33,051 nt of DNA, taken from contig JACQXW010000020.1 of assembly GCA_016208535.1 (NCBI GenBank), positions 1 to 33,051 of the forward strand. Direction: 5' to 3'. The notes under the pieces are model-generated. The model saw nothing but the letters and a program-made list of their open reading frames with translations, was not told the DNA's origin and made no database searches. The translations under genes and the position numbers were made by a program. Positions 8,203 to 16,355 of this stretch are shown here, in pieces (within the stretch, counting starts at the first letter, position 1; each line of letters begins with the position of its first letter). This DNA comes from Candidatus Terryibacteriota bacterium. GTDB lineage: Bacteria > Patescibacteriota > Minisyncoccia > UBA9983.

Positions 8203-9334
8203 TTTTCATTAAATTGAAATAAATTTCTTTTGTTTTTTGGGCAGTTTCTTTCCATATAAACTTTTTCGCCCTCTCCAATCCTCTTTTTATTAAATTCTGC
8301 CTTAATTTTTCGTCAGATAAAACTTTATTCATTTCATGTGCAATTTGTTCAATATTCAAAGGATCAACTAAAATCGCCGCATCTCCAGCAACTTCCGGTA
8401 AAGATGTAACATTAGAAGTTATCACCGGAGTACCGGAAGCCATTGCCTCAACAACGGGCAAACCAAACCCCTCATTCAAAGAAGGAAAACAGAACAATTC
8501 GGCTGCCGAATAAAAAGCGTTTAAATCTTCTTGTTTTACAAAGTCTACAAAAAAAATGTCTTCTTTATATTTAGAGTTTTTTGCTAATTCACAGATATTT
8601 TCACAACCAGGGAATAAACTGCCAACAATTACTAATTTTTCTTTTCTTTCAATAAACAATTCTTTCATTAAAATATATGCCTTGATTAAGGTATCAATAT
8701 TTTTATGGGGGGCCAACCTTGCAACATCTAAAATAAACGGCGCCTTGATCTTATATTTGTCAACTATCAATTTACACGCGATCGATTTTTCAATAATTTT
8801 GTAATCTTCTCCTCCAAGATATGTTATTTTTATTTTTTTAGGTTTTATTTTATAGTATTGGATTATTTCTTTTTTTCCATATTCAGAATCAGCAATAACA
8901 ACATCAACCCATTTGTTAAAATATTTCAAAACTATTCTAAAAATTCTATTACTTAATGGAAGAACAACTGCTGCCGTATATTCTCCGGCCGCATGTGCGG
9001 TAACGATAATATTTTTTGCCGGCGCCAGCCAGTAAAAAGGATAGACGCGCGGCTGAAACCAATGAATAATATCAAATTTATTTTTACGATATTTCCAAAA
9101 AAACAAAAGTTGAGAAACAAATCTGCCGCCGTAAGGCAATTTAATTTTAGGCATCAATATCTCGCTCGCCCGCGAGTACGCAGGGTCATTGACTTTATCA
9201 TAATGAACAAGATAAATTTCAAATCTATCGTCCGCCAATAAATTTTCTATCAATTTCCGCGCGCATAAAGCCGTTCCCTTGTTCGGTCTGTTATCAATCG
9301 TATAGCTCATCATGGCAATTTTTATCTTTTTCAT
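8192..9334 (-). CDS. GT4-family glycosyltransferase (GT-B fold)
   Basis: This 380-residue protein has the usual GT4 architecture. The N-terminal acceptor half ([17 protein letters not shown]) includes [12 protein letters not shown]. The nucleotide-sugar half contains [32 protein letters not shown] and the retaining signature [20 protein letters not shown], with both Glu of E-x7-E intact. It transfers a sugar from a nucleotide donor, probably at the cytoplasmic face of the membrane. Its start overlaps the upstream methyltransferase stop as ATGA, and its end overlaps the next methyltransferase by 11 bp. Confidence 0.88.
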   Translation of the reverse strand: MKKIKIAMMSYTIDNRPNKGTALCARKLIENLLADDRFEIYLVHYDKVNDPAYSRASEILMPKIKLPYGGRFVSQLLFFWKYRKNKFDIIHWFQPRVYPFYWLAPAKNIIVTAHAAGEYTAAVVLPLSNRIFRIVLKYFNKWVDVVIADSEYGKKEIIQYYKIKPKKIKITYLGGEDYKIIEKSIACKLIVDKYKIKAPFILDVARLAPHKNIDTLIKAYILMKELFIERKEKLVIVGSLFPGCENICELAKNSKYKEDIFFVDFVKQEDLNAFYSAAELFCFPSLNEGFGLPVVEAMASGTPVITSNVTSLPEVAGDAAILVDPLNIEQIAHEMNKVLSDEKLRQNLIKRGLERAKKFIWKETAQKTKEIYFNLMKNGK

Positions 9335-10113
9335 ACTTTTTTGCGGAGAATCAACATAATATGAGGAAAAAAAACCCGATAGGAAATATGAAAAAATCCC
9401 AGAATTGCCTTTATTATTTTTTTGACGATGTTTCTGCTTCTCCCTTTCTCAAACATTATATCCCAGCCCCCGCTTTTTTTTAATATCTTCTTTAAACCCC
9501 AATAATTATAAAAGTGCAGATTATTTTCGCTTAAAGGATTCCTTTTAAACATCAAAACAATTTTTTCTGCTAGTTTATATGGTAACCAATGAACAAACCA
9601 CAAAAGTGTGTGTGTTTCTCTCGGCCAAAGCCTGTTGGGAAAAGCCAAATACAAATATCCTCCCGGCTTGAGAACGCGCAAAATCTCGCTTAAATAATTT
9701 ACAGGGTCAGAAACATGTTCCAAAACGCTGATTGACAGCGCCGCGTCAAAAACATTGTCGCCGAAGGGTATTTTTTTGCCATCATATAAAATAAACTCCG
9801 GCTTGGCATTATTAACGGCAGCGAATCTCTTAGAAATATCAATCAATTCTTTACTAACCTCTATCCCAAAAACATTGGCTCCGGCTTCGGCGAAAGCAAT
9901 TGCGGTTCCACCATTCCCACTGCCGGCATCTAATATTTTCATCCCTCTCGGATCAGTTATTCGCAATTTAAAATCGCTAACAATTTTTCTGGCAACATCC
10001 AGCTTTCTAATCCAATCCTCAATTAATTTTTCGTTTTCTTTCTTGGTTGCTAAAGGAAATTTAGAATAAGCATACTCCCGCGCGACTTTTTTAATGTCAA
10101 AATTATCGCTCAT
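9331..10113 (-). CDS. Class I SAM-dependent methyltransferase
   Basis: The 260-residue protein shows motif I MKILDAGSGNGGTAIAFAEAG, then the acidic residue of GIEVSKEL and the post-motif FDAALSISVLEHVSDPVNYL. The segment VLKPGGYLYLAFPNRLWP confirms a Methyltransf_11-type enzyme. A basic C-terminus (ILRKKV) follows an amphipathic stretch that may touch the membrane. It overlaps both neighbours by ATGA-type 4-bp overlaps, so it is part of a translationally coupled operon of glycosyltransferases. The substrate is unknown, probably a glycan. Confidence 0.82.
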   Translation of the reverse strand: MSDNFDIKKVAREYAYSKFPLATKKENEKLIEDWIRKLDVARKIVSDFKLRITDPRGMKILDAGSGNGGTAIAFAEAGANVFGIEVSKELIDISKRFAAVNNAKPEFILYDGKKIPFGDNVFDAALSISVLEHVSDPVNYLSEILRVLKPGGYLYLAFPNRLWPRETHTLLWFVHWLPYKLAEKIVLMFKRNPLSENNLHFYNYWGLKKILKKSGGWDIMFEKGRSRNIVKKIIKAILGFFHISYRVFFPHIMLILRKKV

Positions 10114-11240
10114 TTGTTTACTACTTCCAAAATTAAATTCTCGTACATTTTTGCCACCTTATCAACCGAATATTTTTCCACTGTTTTTCGCGCGTTCTCG
10201 CCCATTGTTTTAATATCTGAATTATGCATTTTTTCCAATATTCCCGCCATCTCATTTACGGAAAAACCATCCATTAAATAACCATTATATCCGTTTTGTA
10301 TATACTCATCTGGGCCGGCTGTTTTGGTGGAAACAACCGGTATACCGCATGCCATTGCTTCCACAGCACTCAAACAAAATCCCTCCATGAACGAAGATAT
10401 GGCGAAAAAATCGCTGACTAAATAATATTTGTAAATATTATCCACCAATCCTAGAAAACTAACCTTATCGGATATTTTCAAGTCACTGGTTTGTTTCAAC
10501 AGCTCATTCTTTAGGGTCCCCTCGCTGATAATAATCAGTTTATATTCAGGATGTTTTTTTACGAATTCGGCAAATCCGTCAATCAATAATTTGTGATTTT
10601 TCTGATGAGTGAGACGGGCTACATTGATTATTATCTTGTTTTTTTCGTCAAATCCTATCTTTCTTAAAATTTCTTTACGATTGAAATTCTTTTTTGCATT
10701 TTCTATTTTTTCTAAATTCACGACACCGGGAATTATTTTTATTTTTTCTCTTTTAACTCCCTCTGTCTTTACCGTGAAATCAGCGACCGTCGGCGCTTCG
10801 GCAATAATGCTATCGGTAATTAAATTTAATATCCTATCAACCCATTCCTGCCACTTACTTCGAAAAATTTCCGTGTTATGCTTAATCACTGCTATTTTAT
10901 AACCCGTAAACGGTTTTAATATTCTAAAAATCGTGCTTGTCAAAAATATATTGGTGATGACAATATCTAGTTTTAATTTTCTAAGTTTTTTTAATAATTT
11001 AAAAATTTCTATAACATCCTTTCCTCCGCGAAAATTAAATTTATGAATTTGAACATAATTTGGCAATAAATCGTAAAATTCCCATTTTTCCGGAAACTGA
11101 AAAAGTGTTATCAAGTGCCATTCAAATTTATCAGAATCAAATTTTTTAAATAATTCCGTAATCAATTTCTGCGCTCCGCCAACGACAAAATCATTAATAG
11201 CAATCGCAACTTTAATTTTCTCATTTTTTATTTCCTCCAT
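10110..11240 (-). CDS. GT4-family glycosyltransferase
   Basis: The 376-residue GT-B protein contains the N-terminal AINDFVVGGAQKLITELF, typical of GT4 acceptor domains. The donor domain has IINVARLTHQKNHKLLIDGFAEF, YKLIIISEGTLKNEL and SSFMEGFCLSAVEAMACGIPVVST, with an intact E-x7-E. It probably adds a sugar during polysaccharide assembly. It lies 6 bp after the stop of a radical SAM gene. A TAGAAT box 8 bp before its ATG (11249-11254) might give an extra leaderless promoter. The 3' end overlaps the next methyltransferase start by 4 bp. Confidence 0.87.
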   Translation of the reverse strand: MEEIKNEKIKVAIAINDFVVGGAQKLITELFKKFDSDKFEWHLITLFQFPEKWEFYDLLPNYVQIHKFNFRGGKDVIEIFKLLKKLRKLKLDIVITNIFLTSTIFRILKPFTGYKIAVIKHNTEIFRSKWQEWVDRILNLITDSIIAEAPTVADFTVKTEGVKREKIKIIPGVVNLEKIENAKKNFNRKEILRKIGFDEKNKIIINVARLTHQKNHKLLIDGFAEFVKKHPEYKLIIISEGTLKNELLKQTSDLKISDKVSFLGLVDNIYKYYLVSDFFAISSFMEGFCLSAVEAMACGIPVVSTKTAGPDEYIQNGYNGYLMDGFSVNEMAGILEKMHNSDIKTMGENARKTVEKYSVDKVAKMYENLILEVVNK

Positions 11241-11246
11241 ATATAT

Positions 11247-12599
11247 CTATTCTAAATCCGTCCTTAAAAATTTTTTCCGCAGAAACATGAAAAATTTGAC
11301 ATCCCAGCCGCCGAACCAGCGCAATTCCCAGTGCCACTTAAATAAAAGGCCAATCAATCTCTTTATTAAATTTTTTGAATTGCTGTAATTCAGACCATAA
11401 TGGGAAACTACCCAAACATAGGGCAACGTTTTATTTTCCTTTTTACTCAACCAGGGATAATGAACATCGGTGTCAAAAACATCGCCTACTGGACTCTCGT
11501 CATAATAATTTATCCATCCCTCAAAGGTATCTGGCAATTTGTAGCCGGATTTTTTCACCTCTTCGTATAATAATCCGCCCGGATACGGCCTGTATATTTG
11601 CGGGCCGAGAATATCAACCAATGAACCATAACTGCTCAAAACGTCTATTAATTTGTAAGTTTCTTCTCTCTCCTCTGTTGTTTCCGTAGGAATACCGGTC
11701 ATAATAGAACAGGTTGCATGAATGCCGTATTTTACACATTGGCTGACGGCGAATTTCACTTTCTCCGGCGTCTGGCCCTTGCGCAGGAAATTCAAAACCC
11801 TCTGAGATCCGCTCTCCACTCCAAAACGCAATTGGCGGCATCCGGATTCCACCATCTTCGGCAAAAAATCATCATCAATCCTTCCAGGCATAAAATGAGT
11901 TACTCTAGAAGAAGTATCCCATGTAAATTTATATTTTTTCTTTATGATGTGGTCTATTATCGCTTCCGCCTTATCTATGTCCTGAAAAAAATCCTCGTCT
12001 CGAAAATAAATTTTTGGCGGATTAAATTCTTTTGTCACATAATCAATGTCAGCCAGCACTTTTTCCACTGGCACGCCCTCGTATCTTTTATTCCTGACGC
12101 TGTTTATACAGAAAGCGCATTTGTAGGAACAGTTAAAGCCCGTCACCACTTGCGCGCGCTTTTTTCTATAAACGTCTTTCACCTGCTCCGGCAAAAGAGA
12201 ATAATCAAAAGTGTCTTTCGGCAATTCCGTTGTCACCACCTCGTCAAAATAATTACCGTAATCTTGATCTGGAAATAAAATAGGGTGGATTCCGCCGGCA
12301 ATAATTTTAATTTTTGGATAATTTTCGCGGATATATTTCACTAAAGGCACGGTGTATTTTATTTGCATTGAGGTTAAAGAAAATCCCACCAACTCAATAT
12401 TTTTTACCGCCTCTTTAAATTTTTCTAAAAAATCGTCTTCGTTATTTTCATCTAAAAATTTAACATTAGAACCCTTAATGGTTTTCTTGTAATAACTGGC
12501 AACAGCCCACGCGCCCCACATCACCATGCCCGCAAGCTTCCTATCACTGGAACGAGTGTTAACAATTAATATTTTTTTAATATTTAATAAATCAATCAT
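11247..12599 (-). CDS. B12-binding-domain radical SAM protein
   Basis: The 450-residue protein has a Rossmann-like cobalamin-binding region at the N-terminus (VGFSLTSMQ, then KIKIIAGGIHPILFP). A radical SAM core follows with the cluster motif CSYKCAFC, the Elp3-like DEDFFQD and FGVESGSQRVL. No DxHxxG is evident in the B12-like domain, so base-off cobalamin binding is uncertain. Such enzymes perform radical methylations or rearrangements and are frequent in CPR glycan clusters. It has a paralogue at 13983-15473 with the same order of domains. Likely role: modification of a sugar or lipid carrier of the surface polysaccharide. Confidence 0.85.
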   Translation of the reverse strand: MIDLLNIKKILIVNTRSSDRKLAGMVMWGAWAVASYYKKTIKGSNVKFLDENNEDDFLEKFKEAVKNIELVGFSLTSMQIKYTVPLVKYIRENYPKIKIIAGGIHPILFPDQDYGNYFDEVVTTELPKDTFDYSLLPEQVKDVYRKKRAQVVTGFNCSYKCAFCINSVRNKRYEGVPVEKVLADIDYVTKEFNPPKIYFRDEDFFQDIDKAEAIIDHIIKKKYKFTWDTSSRVTHFMPGRIDDDFLPKMVESGCRQLRFGVESGSQRVLNFLRKGQTPEKVKFAVSQCVKYGIHATCSIMTGIPTETTEEREETYKLIDVLSSYGSLVDILGPQIYRPYPGGLLYEEVKKSGYKLPDTFEGWINYYDESPVGDVFDTDVHYPWLSKKENKTLPYVWVVSHYGLNYSNSKNLIKRLIGLLFKWHWELRWFGGWDVKFFMFLRKKFLRTDLE

Positions 12600-12629
12600 A
12601 AAACTTATTTAAAATAAGACCGATATTTT

Positions 12630-13661
12630 TCATAATGCTTTTTCCCAACTTTCTTTATATAACCTCAAAGTTTCCTCTTTGTTTGGTAATTTTTCTATTG
12701 TGCTCCGCGCCCTTGCTCCCAAGTTCTTTCTTAAATCATCGTCTTCCATTACTTTCAGCATTGCTTCCGCCAATTTTTTAGAATCGCTCACGGGAATAAC
12801 GATTCCGCTCTCGTTATTTTTTATAATCTCTCCAGCGCACCCCACATCAGTCATAATTATCGGCAAACCATAACTTGCCGCCTCAATAACCGCCATTCCC
12901 CATCCCTCATAATCAGAAGTCAACAAAAACGCGTCCGCCTCTTGGTAAAATTTTGAAACATCCTCCTGCCAGCCAAAAAGTTTTATATTATCTTGTAATT
13001 TGTAATTAGTAATTAGTAATTCGTAATTTTTTCTCTCCGGCCCTTCGCCGACAATCCATAACTCCAGTTGTAAGTTGTTGGTTGTAAGTTGTTTGTTAAT
13101 TATCTCCCCCATCGCCTCTATCTGCATCTTTATATTCTTCACCACTACCAACCTTCCCACCGTCAAAAAAACAAACTTGTTAATTTGTTTCGGATTTCGG
13201 ATTTCGGATTTCGTGCTTATCTCTACATATATCGGCACCACCGTAATCTTCCCCTCACCAACCCCGAATTCCTCAACCAATTGCCTTTTTAATCTTTGAC
13301 TCACCACCCTTATTGAATCTGCCCGCGGAATCACGAACTTCGCAAGCAGTTTTCTGATACCGCGATATTTTTCAAACCCGTGAATCTGTAAATTAAGCCC
13401 GATGCCGAACCTTCTCGCCAAAAACCACCCCAAAAAAGCCAAGTAATACGCGTCCTGAACGGTGATAACATCATATTTTTCTTTTTTTAATATCTTTTTG
13501 GATTGAAAAAAAATCCTGATCAACCCGATTATTTTATTTTTTGAATCAGGAACAACCACATCGTATTGCTCAACGATTTTTTTATATTCGCTTATTCTTT
13601 TGGACAAGTTGGAATTTTTATCCAAAGCCGATCTGTCCAACCCCAAACTTAAAATCCTCAT
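12630..13661 (-). CDS. GT4-family glycosyltransferase with short repeat-encoded loops
   Basis: The 343-residue protein contains VFLTVGRLVVVKNIKMQIEAM, LWIVGEGPE and LTSDYEGWGMAVIEAASYGLPIIMTD, a full GT4 donor domain with E-x7-E. Three surface-loop segments (KSEIRNPK, KQLTTNNLQ and NYELLITNYKLQ) are encoded by short tandem DNA repeats at 13191-13211, 13067-13094 and 12994-13028. These look like microsatellite expansions accepted in frame. Its ATG (13659-13661) abuts the CCCGTTAG inverted repeat of a GIY-YIG element that has been inserted between this gene and the upstream radical SAM gene, perhaps separating it from its original promoter. The function is sugar transfer in polysaccharide synthesis. 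Confidence 0.87.
   Translation of the reverse strand: MRILSLGLDRSALDKNSNLSKRISEYKKIVEQYDVVVPDSKNKIIGLIRIFFQSKKILKKEKYDVITVQDAYYLAFLGWFLARRFGIGLNLQIHGFEKYRGIRKLLAKFVIPRADSIRVVSQRLKRQLVEEFGVGEGKITVVPIYVEISTKSEIRNPKQINKFVFLTVGRLVVVKNIKMQIEAMGEIINKQLTTNNLQLELWIVGEGPERKNYELLITNYKLQDNIKLFGWQEDVSKFYQEADAFLLTSDYEGWGMAVIEAASYGLPIIMTDVGCAGEIIKNNESGIVIPVSDSKKLAEAMLKVMEDDDLRKNLGARARSTIEKLPNKEETLRLYKESWEKAL
12994..13028. repeat. Five tandem 7-bp units (NGTAATT) inside the GT4 gene
   Basis: Units TGTAATT, TGTAATT, AGTAATT, AGTAATT and CGTAATT follow one another directly. On the coding (minus) strand they encode NYELLITNYKLQ, since three 7-mers make 21 bp, or seven codons. Confidence 0.85.
13067..13094. 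repeat. 14-bp direct repeat, two copies, inside the GT4 gene
   Basis: GTTGTAAGTTGTTG is followed directly by GTTGTAAGTTGTTT, with one mismatch. It encodes KQLTTNNLQ on the minus strand. Confidence 0.85.
13191..13211. repeat. Three tandem 7-bp units (CGGATTT) inside the GT4 gene
   Basis: CGGATTT occurs three times in a row and encodes KSEIRNPK on the minus strand just before the conserved VFLTVGRL segment. Confidence 0.85.
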
Positions 13662-13973
13662 CCCGTTAGAGACAGGAAACGCTTTAATCTGTTTTTGATA
13701 TAGCGCTTACCCATGCCTGATTTTAAATATTTTTCTCTCGACCTTGTGTCTTCTTCATTTAAACATGTTCACCACGTTAGAAAATATTATTTTCTAACGT
13801 GGCAAGTAATATATTAAATTCCATGGACCCTTATTTTTTGTCCAAGTTGATTTTCCTTCATTGTGCTGATTAAAGCGTTTCCGTAGATTATTTGTGCTTC
13901 CAGTATACCATTTCCCGTCTTTCTTGCTTCTTATCACATATGCGTAAAACATAAGGTTGGGGTCTCTAACGGG
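13662..13973. mobile_element. GIY-YIG-carrying palindromic element, inactivated copy
   Basis: CCCGTTAGAGAC (13662-13673) and GTCTCTAACGGG (13962-13973) form a perfect 12-bp terminal inverted repeat around the GIY-YIG pseudogene. The flanks are CCTCAT (13656-13661) and ACTCAT (13974-13979), five of six identical, as expected for a target-site duplication. The insertion separates the radical SAM stop from the start of the next glycosyltransferase gene. The duplicated CTCAT contains the ATG (minus strand) on both sides. Confidence 0.7.
13772..13802. repeat. 31-bp perfect palindrome nested in the GIY-YIG gene
   Basis: CCACGTTAGAAAAT (13772-13785), loop ATT, then ATTTTCTAACGTGG (13789-13802). The ends resemble the CCCGTTAG family with CACG in place of CCCG. 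It introduces a TAG into the nuclease frame. Confidence 0.85.
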
Positions 13974-13982
13974 ACTCATAAT

Positions 13983-15473
13983 TTATTTTGTTACAAATCT
14001 TTTCGCTAATTTAAATTCTATCGGCCATTTGAAAAATTTCAGCTTCCATCTTAATTTACACAATAAAATAAAACCGAGCTTCAATAATTTTTGCGCCTTG
14101 ACGCTTGAACCCATGGCGCTCTTCACGCTGTGCGCGCCGAATCGCACGTACGCCTCCATTGATTCCACAAAATCCTTGTCCTTCACCCAGGGAAAATTTT
14201 TCACCGCCAGATAACTTAATTCATTTTCCGCCAAACTCGCCCATTCCTCAAGCGACTGCGGCTCCTTCCAGCCGGCCTGAATGCATTCTTCATAAAGTTC
14301 TGAACCCGGATACGGCCGAAAGGCTTGCGGACCTAAAATCTGAATTTCCGGGCTCAATTTTATCAATTCATCTATCAAATCCAAAGTCGCCATCATATCA
14401 GAACGCTCCTCCCCGGGCAAACCTATCATAAAAGAATATTGGGGAATAATGCCGCGCCTCAGCGCCATCTTTGCCGAACGCAGAATGTCTTGTGGATTAA
14501 TGTCTTTTTTGATTTTTTTTAAAATTCTCGGGCAGCCGGATTCCGCTCCAAATGACAAAAGATAACATCCTGATTTTTTCATTTTTTCCAAAAAATCGTC
14601 ATCAACTTTTCCCCGCCCGACTGAACGATTATCATCATTCAGTCGTTCGGGCGGGCCTTCTGCAACATAATTCGCCCTGATGGTCGTCTCCCATGGAATT
14701 TCCAATTTTCTTTCTATCATGCCGTCAATTATCGCCCGGCTGCGCCTTAGATCGACAAAAAAATTCTCATCCCAAAAACGCAAATTTTTGCCGCGGAAAT
14801 ATTCTTTTTCTTTGATAATTTTTAGGTCTTTCAAAACCTGTTCCACTGTCCTACCTCTCCAATTATTTTTTAAAATGGCATTTATACAGAAAGTGCACCT
14901 GTGCGGACAGCCACGAGAGGTTAAAGACGGAATCAAGGTCAATTTTTCCAAAACTTCTTTCGGCTCCAAATCCCATTTGAATAAAGGCATTTGCGCCGGA
15001 TTATGGAGAGCCTGCGGAGAATTAGCGACAATACGGCCGTCTTTTTTATAAACAATACCCTTTATTTCCGCCAAATCTTTTTCTTGCGCCAAATCAAGCA
15101 TGGTAAGTTCTCCTTCGCCGAAACAAACAATGTCAACCAAAGAATGTTCGGCTGTTTTCTCCGGGAAAAAAGTCGGGTGCGCTCCGCCCCAAACTATTTG
15201 GCATTGCGGATTGGTTTTTCGTATCAGTTTGCTTATTTCCAGGGCGCCTGGAATCTGAGTGGTCATTACGGACAATCCGGCTATATCATAATTCTTAATT
15301 TCATTTTTAAGCAAATCAAGATAATTTTCCTGCCGAGCGCCGTCAATAATTTTCACCTTAATTCCCTTGCTATCTAAATATGTGGCAATACTCAAAAGCC
15401 CCACCGAAATAGATGTATCATATTTTTCTTTAGAGACATTAAAGGGCGGATTGATTAAAAGGGTTTTTTGCAT
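13983..15473 (-). CDS. B12-binding-domain radical SAM protein with an in-frame palindrome insert
   Basis: The 496-residue protein resembles the 450-residue one at 11247-12599. It has an N-terminal cobalamin-like domain (YDIAGLSVMTTQIPGAL, then IVWGGAHPTFFPE). The radical SAM motif CPHRCTFC follows, then FWDENFFVDL and LSFGAESGCPRIL. Relative to its paralogue it carries an insert of about 18 residues around GPPERLNDDNRSVGRG, encoded by a stem-loop at 14612-14655. The insert lies just before VDDDFLEKMKKSGC, between the DENFF strand and the GAESG strand. It likely modifies a glycan or its carrier. A TATATT box 4 bp before the ATG (15478-15483) may drive leaderless transcription. Confidence 0.85.
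   Translation of the reverse strand: MQKTLLINPPFNVSKEKYDTSISVGLLSIATYLDSKGIKVKIIDGARQENYLDLLKNEIKNYDIAGLSVMTTQIPGALEISKLIRKTNPQCQIVWGGAHPTFFPEKTAEHSLVDIVCFGEGELTMLDLAQEKDLAEIKGIVYKKDGRIVANSPQALHNPAQMPLFKWDLEPKEVLEKLTLIPSLTSRGCPHRCTFCINAILKNNWRGRTVEQVLKDLKIIKEKEYFRGKNLRFWDENFFVDLRRSRAIIDGMIERKLEIPWETTIRANYVAEGPPERLNDDNRSVGRGKVDDDFLEKMKKSGCYLLSFGAESGCPRILKKIKKDINPQDILRSAKMALRRGIIPQYSFMIGLPGEERSDMMATLDLIDELIKLSPEIQILGPQAFRPYPGSELYEECIQAGWKEPQSLEEWASLAENELSYLAVKNFPWVKDKDFVESMEAYVRFGAHSVKSAMGSSVKAQKLLKLGFILLCKLRWKLKFFKWPIEFKLAKRFVTK
14612..14655. repeat. GC-rich palindromic insert of a second type, coding in frame
   Basis: CCCGCCCGA (14612-14620) pairs with TCGGGCGGG (14647-14655). Inside it CTGAACGAT (621-629) pairs with ATCATTCAG (634-642) with one mismatch, leaving a 4-base bulge. 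The sequence is unlike the AT-rich surroundings and encodes a loop absent from the paralogous radical SAM protein. Confidence 0.75.
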
Positions 15474-15519
15474 AAAAAATATAAATTAATTTTACGATAC
15501 TAAAGAAAATTAAGAAATC

Positions 15520-15548
15520 TTGACAAGTAATACCAAAAATGCTAATCT
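15520..15548 (+). promoter_or_regulatory. Promoter of the orphan 243-residue gene
   Basis: TTGACA (15520-15525), a 17-bp spacer ending in TGC, and TAATCT (15543-15548) form a perfect -35 with an extended, weak -10. It lies about 70 bp before the start codon, giving a normal leader, unlike most genes in the window. Confidence 0.55.
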
Positions 15549-15606
15549 AAAATAACTCTTTGATATCCTTGATATTAAAGAGGCAGCACTTTAAAAAAAT
15601 TTTAAT

Positions 15607-15613
15607 AAGGAGG
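15607..15613 (+). promoter_or_regulatory. Strong Shine-Dalgarno that sets a TTG start
   Basis: AAGGAGG lies 5 bp before the TTG at 15619. It is the clearest ribosome-binding site in the window and fixes this non-ATG start. Confidence 0.75.
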
Positions 15614-15618
15614 ATAAA

Positions 15619-16350
15619 TTGGAGCCAAAAATCGCTGTTATTTTTCGGTCGTATGCAAAGACGCCCGATAATCTGCAAGAAATGCTGGACCGCGCTCATA
15701 AAAGCGCAGTTGCAGCATTTAATTGCGGGTGCGTGCCGTATTTCTGTATCCCAATAGACTATGACTGCGGAAAAACAAAAGATTTTTTCAAGAAGGGTTT
15801 CCTTAAATTCAAGGATATAAGTCAGCCCGACATTTTAGAGTGCCCTGGGTATCATAGCTCAGGCGCTCTTAACAAGGCTATCGCCGTGATTCAGAAGAGT
15901 GGCGATTATACGCATGTGGCCATCGTCTCAAACAAGGCCAGCGGGTATCTGGTGCCTGAAACAATAAAAGCGATTACCGACGCCATTAATACTGGTGCGA
16001 AAGTTGTCGGCGTCATAGTAGACGAAATCATTTGTGAAAGCCGGATCCAGAACACCTTTGCTGTCTGGGATATTGAAGCCTTGATGACACTTGATATCCC
16101 CGGTTTTGACAACGAAACAGGCATTGAGGAAATCGCTCCCATAGTAAGGCTCATCAGGAAGTACGGACCTTGTATCGCTGTTCTTAATCCTACTGTCGGT
16201 AAGTTGAACATCCGCACAGACGGAAAAGACCGCCATCACGAGGTTATAACGACAAAACAGGAACGCCAAGAAATAGAGGTCAAGCGCGTCAACACTGACT
16301 TCGATTTTATCCAAAAGGGTATTATGAAAGGATACCCGAAAAAAATCTGA
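15619..16350 (+). CDS. Orphan 243-residue protein, possibly GT-A-like
   Basis: The start is TTG, chosen because AAGGAGG lies 5 bp upstream. The protein begins with a beta strand (KIAVIFRSYAKTPDNLQEMLDRA). It later shows HSSGALNKAIAVIQKSGDYTHVAIVSNKASGYLVPETIKAITDAI, which is reminiscent of GT-A glycosyltransferase folds, where a strand ending in S/D is followed by a donor loop. No clear DxD is present. AKVVGVIVDEI and RIQNTFAVWDIEAL follow. It is soluble, with no signal peptide. It has its own TTGACA promoter and its own terminator, so it is a single-gene unit set apart from the glycan operon. I do not recognise the family with confidence; a nucleotide-sugar-handling role is a guess from the fold-like pattern. 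Confidence 0.7.
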   Translation: MEPKIAVIFRSYAKTPDNLQEMLDRAHKSAVAAFNCGCVPYFCIPIDYDCGKTKDFFKKGFLKFKDISQPDILECPGYHSSGALNKAIAVIQKSGDYTHVAIVSNKASGYLVPETIKAITDAINTGAKVVGVIVDEIICESRIQNTFAVWDIEALMTLDIPGFDNETGIEEIAPIVRLIRKYGPCIAVLNPTVGKLNIRTDGKDRHHEVITTKQERQEIEVKRVNTDFDFIQKGIMKGYPKKI

Positions 16351-16355
16351 ATCTA

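Larger units (their letters stand above)
13658..13979 (-). pseudogene. GIY-YIG nuclease gene broken by a nested palindrome
   Basis: The N-terminal half is open from 13979 (MSPVRDPNLMFYAYVIRS, then WYTGSTNNLRKRFNQHN) and stops at 13794 inside a 31-bp palindrome. Beyond the palindrome, another frame continues the same fold: TCLNEEDTRSREKYL, SGMGKRYIKNRLKRF, stop at 13658-13660. Together they align along the intact GIY-YIG protein at 30870-31166. Removing the 31 bp puts both halves in one frame, although a TGA stays at the junction. The ancestral stop would overlap the ATG of the downstream glycosyltransferase. The gene lies entirely within CCCGTTAGAGAC...GTCTCTAACGGG inverted repeats, so it was probably the nuclease gene of a mobile element. 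The N-terminal 61 residues alone lack the conserved C-terminal part. Confidence 0.8.

Noticed and set aside
10434-10444. Near-match to a DnaA box (TTATCCACC); a similar one (AGTGGATAA) lies near 28043
   Set aside because: Each has one mismatch and lies within coding sequence; not distinguishable from chance.
13675-13882. 15-bp inverted repeat GGAAACGCTTTAATC / GATTAAAGCGTTTCC inside the GIY-YIG pseudogene
   Set aside because: Both arms encode ordinary residues of the nuclease (RLKRF and LRKRFN). A chance or composition-driven match is plausible, and it does not share the CCCGTTAG ends.
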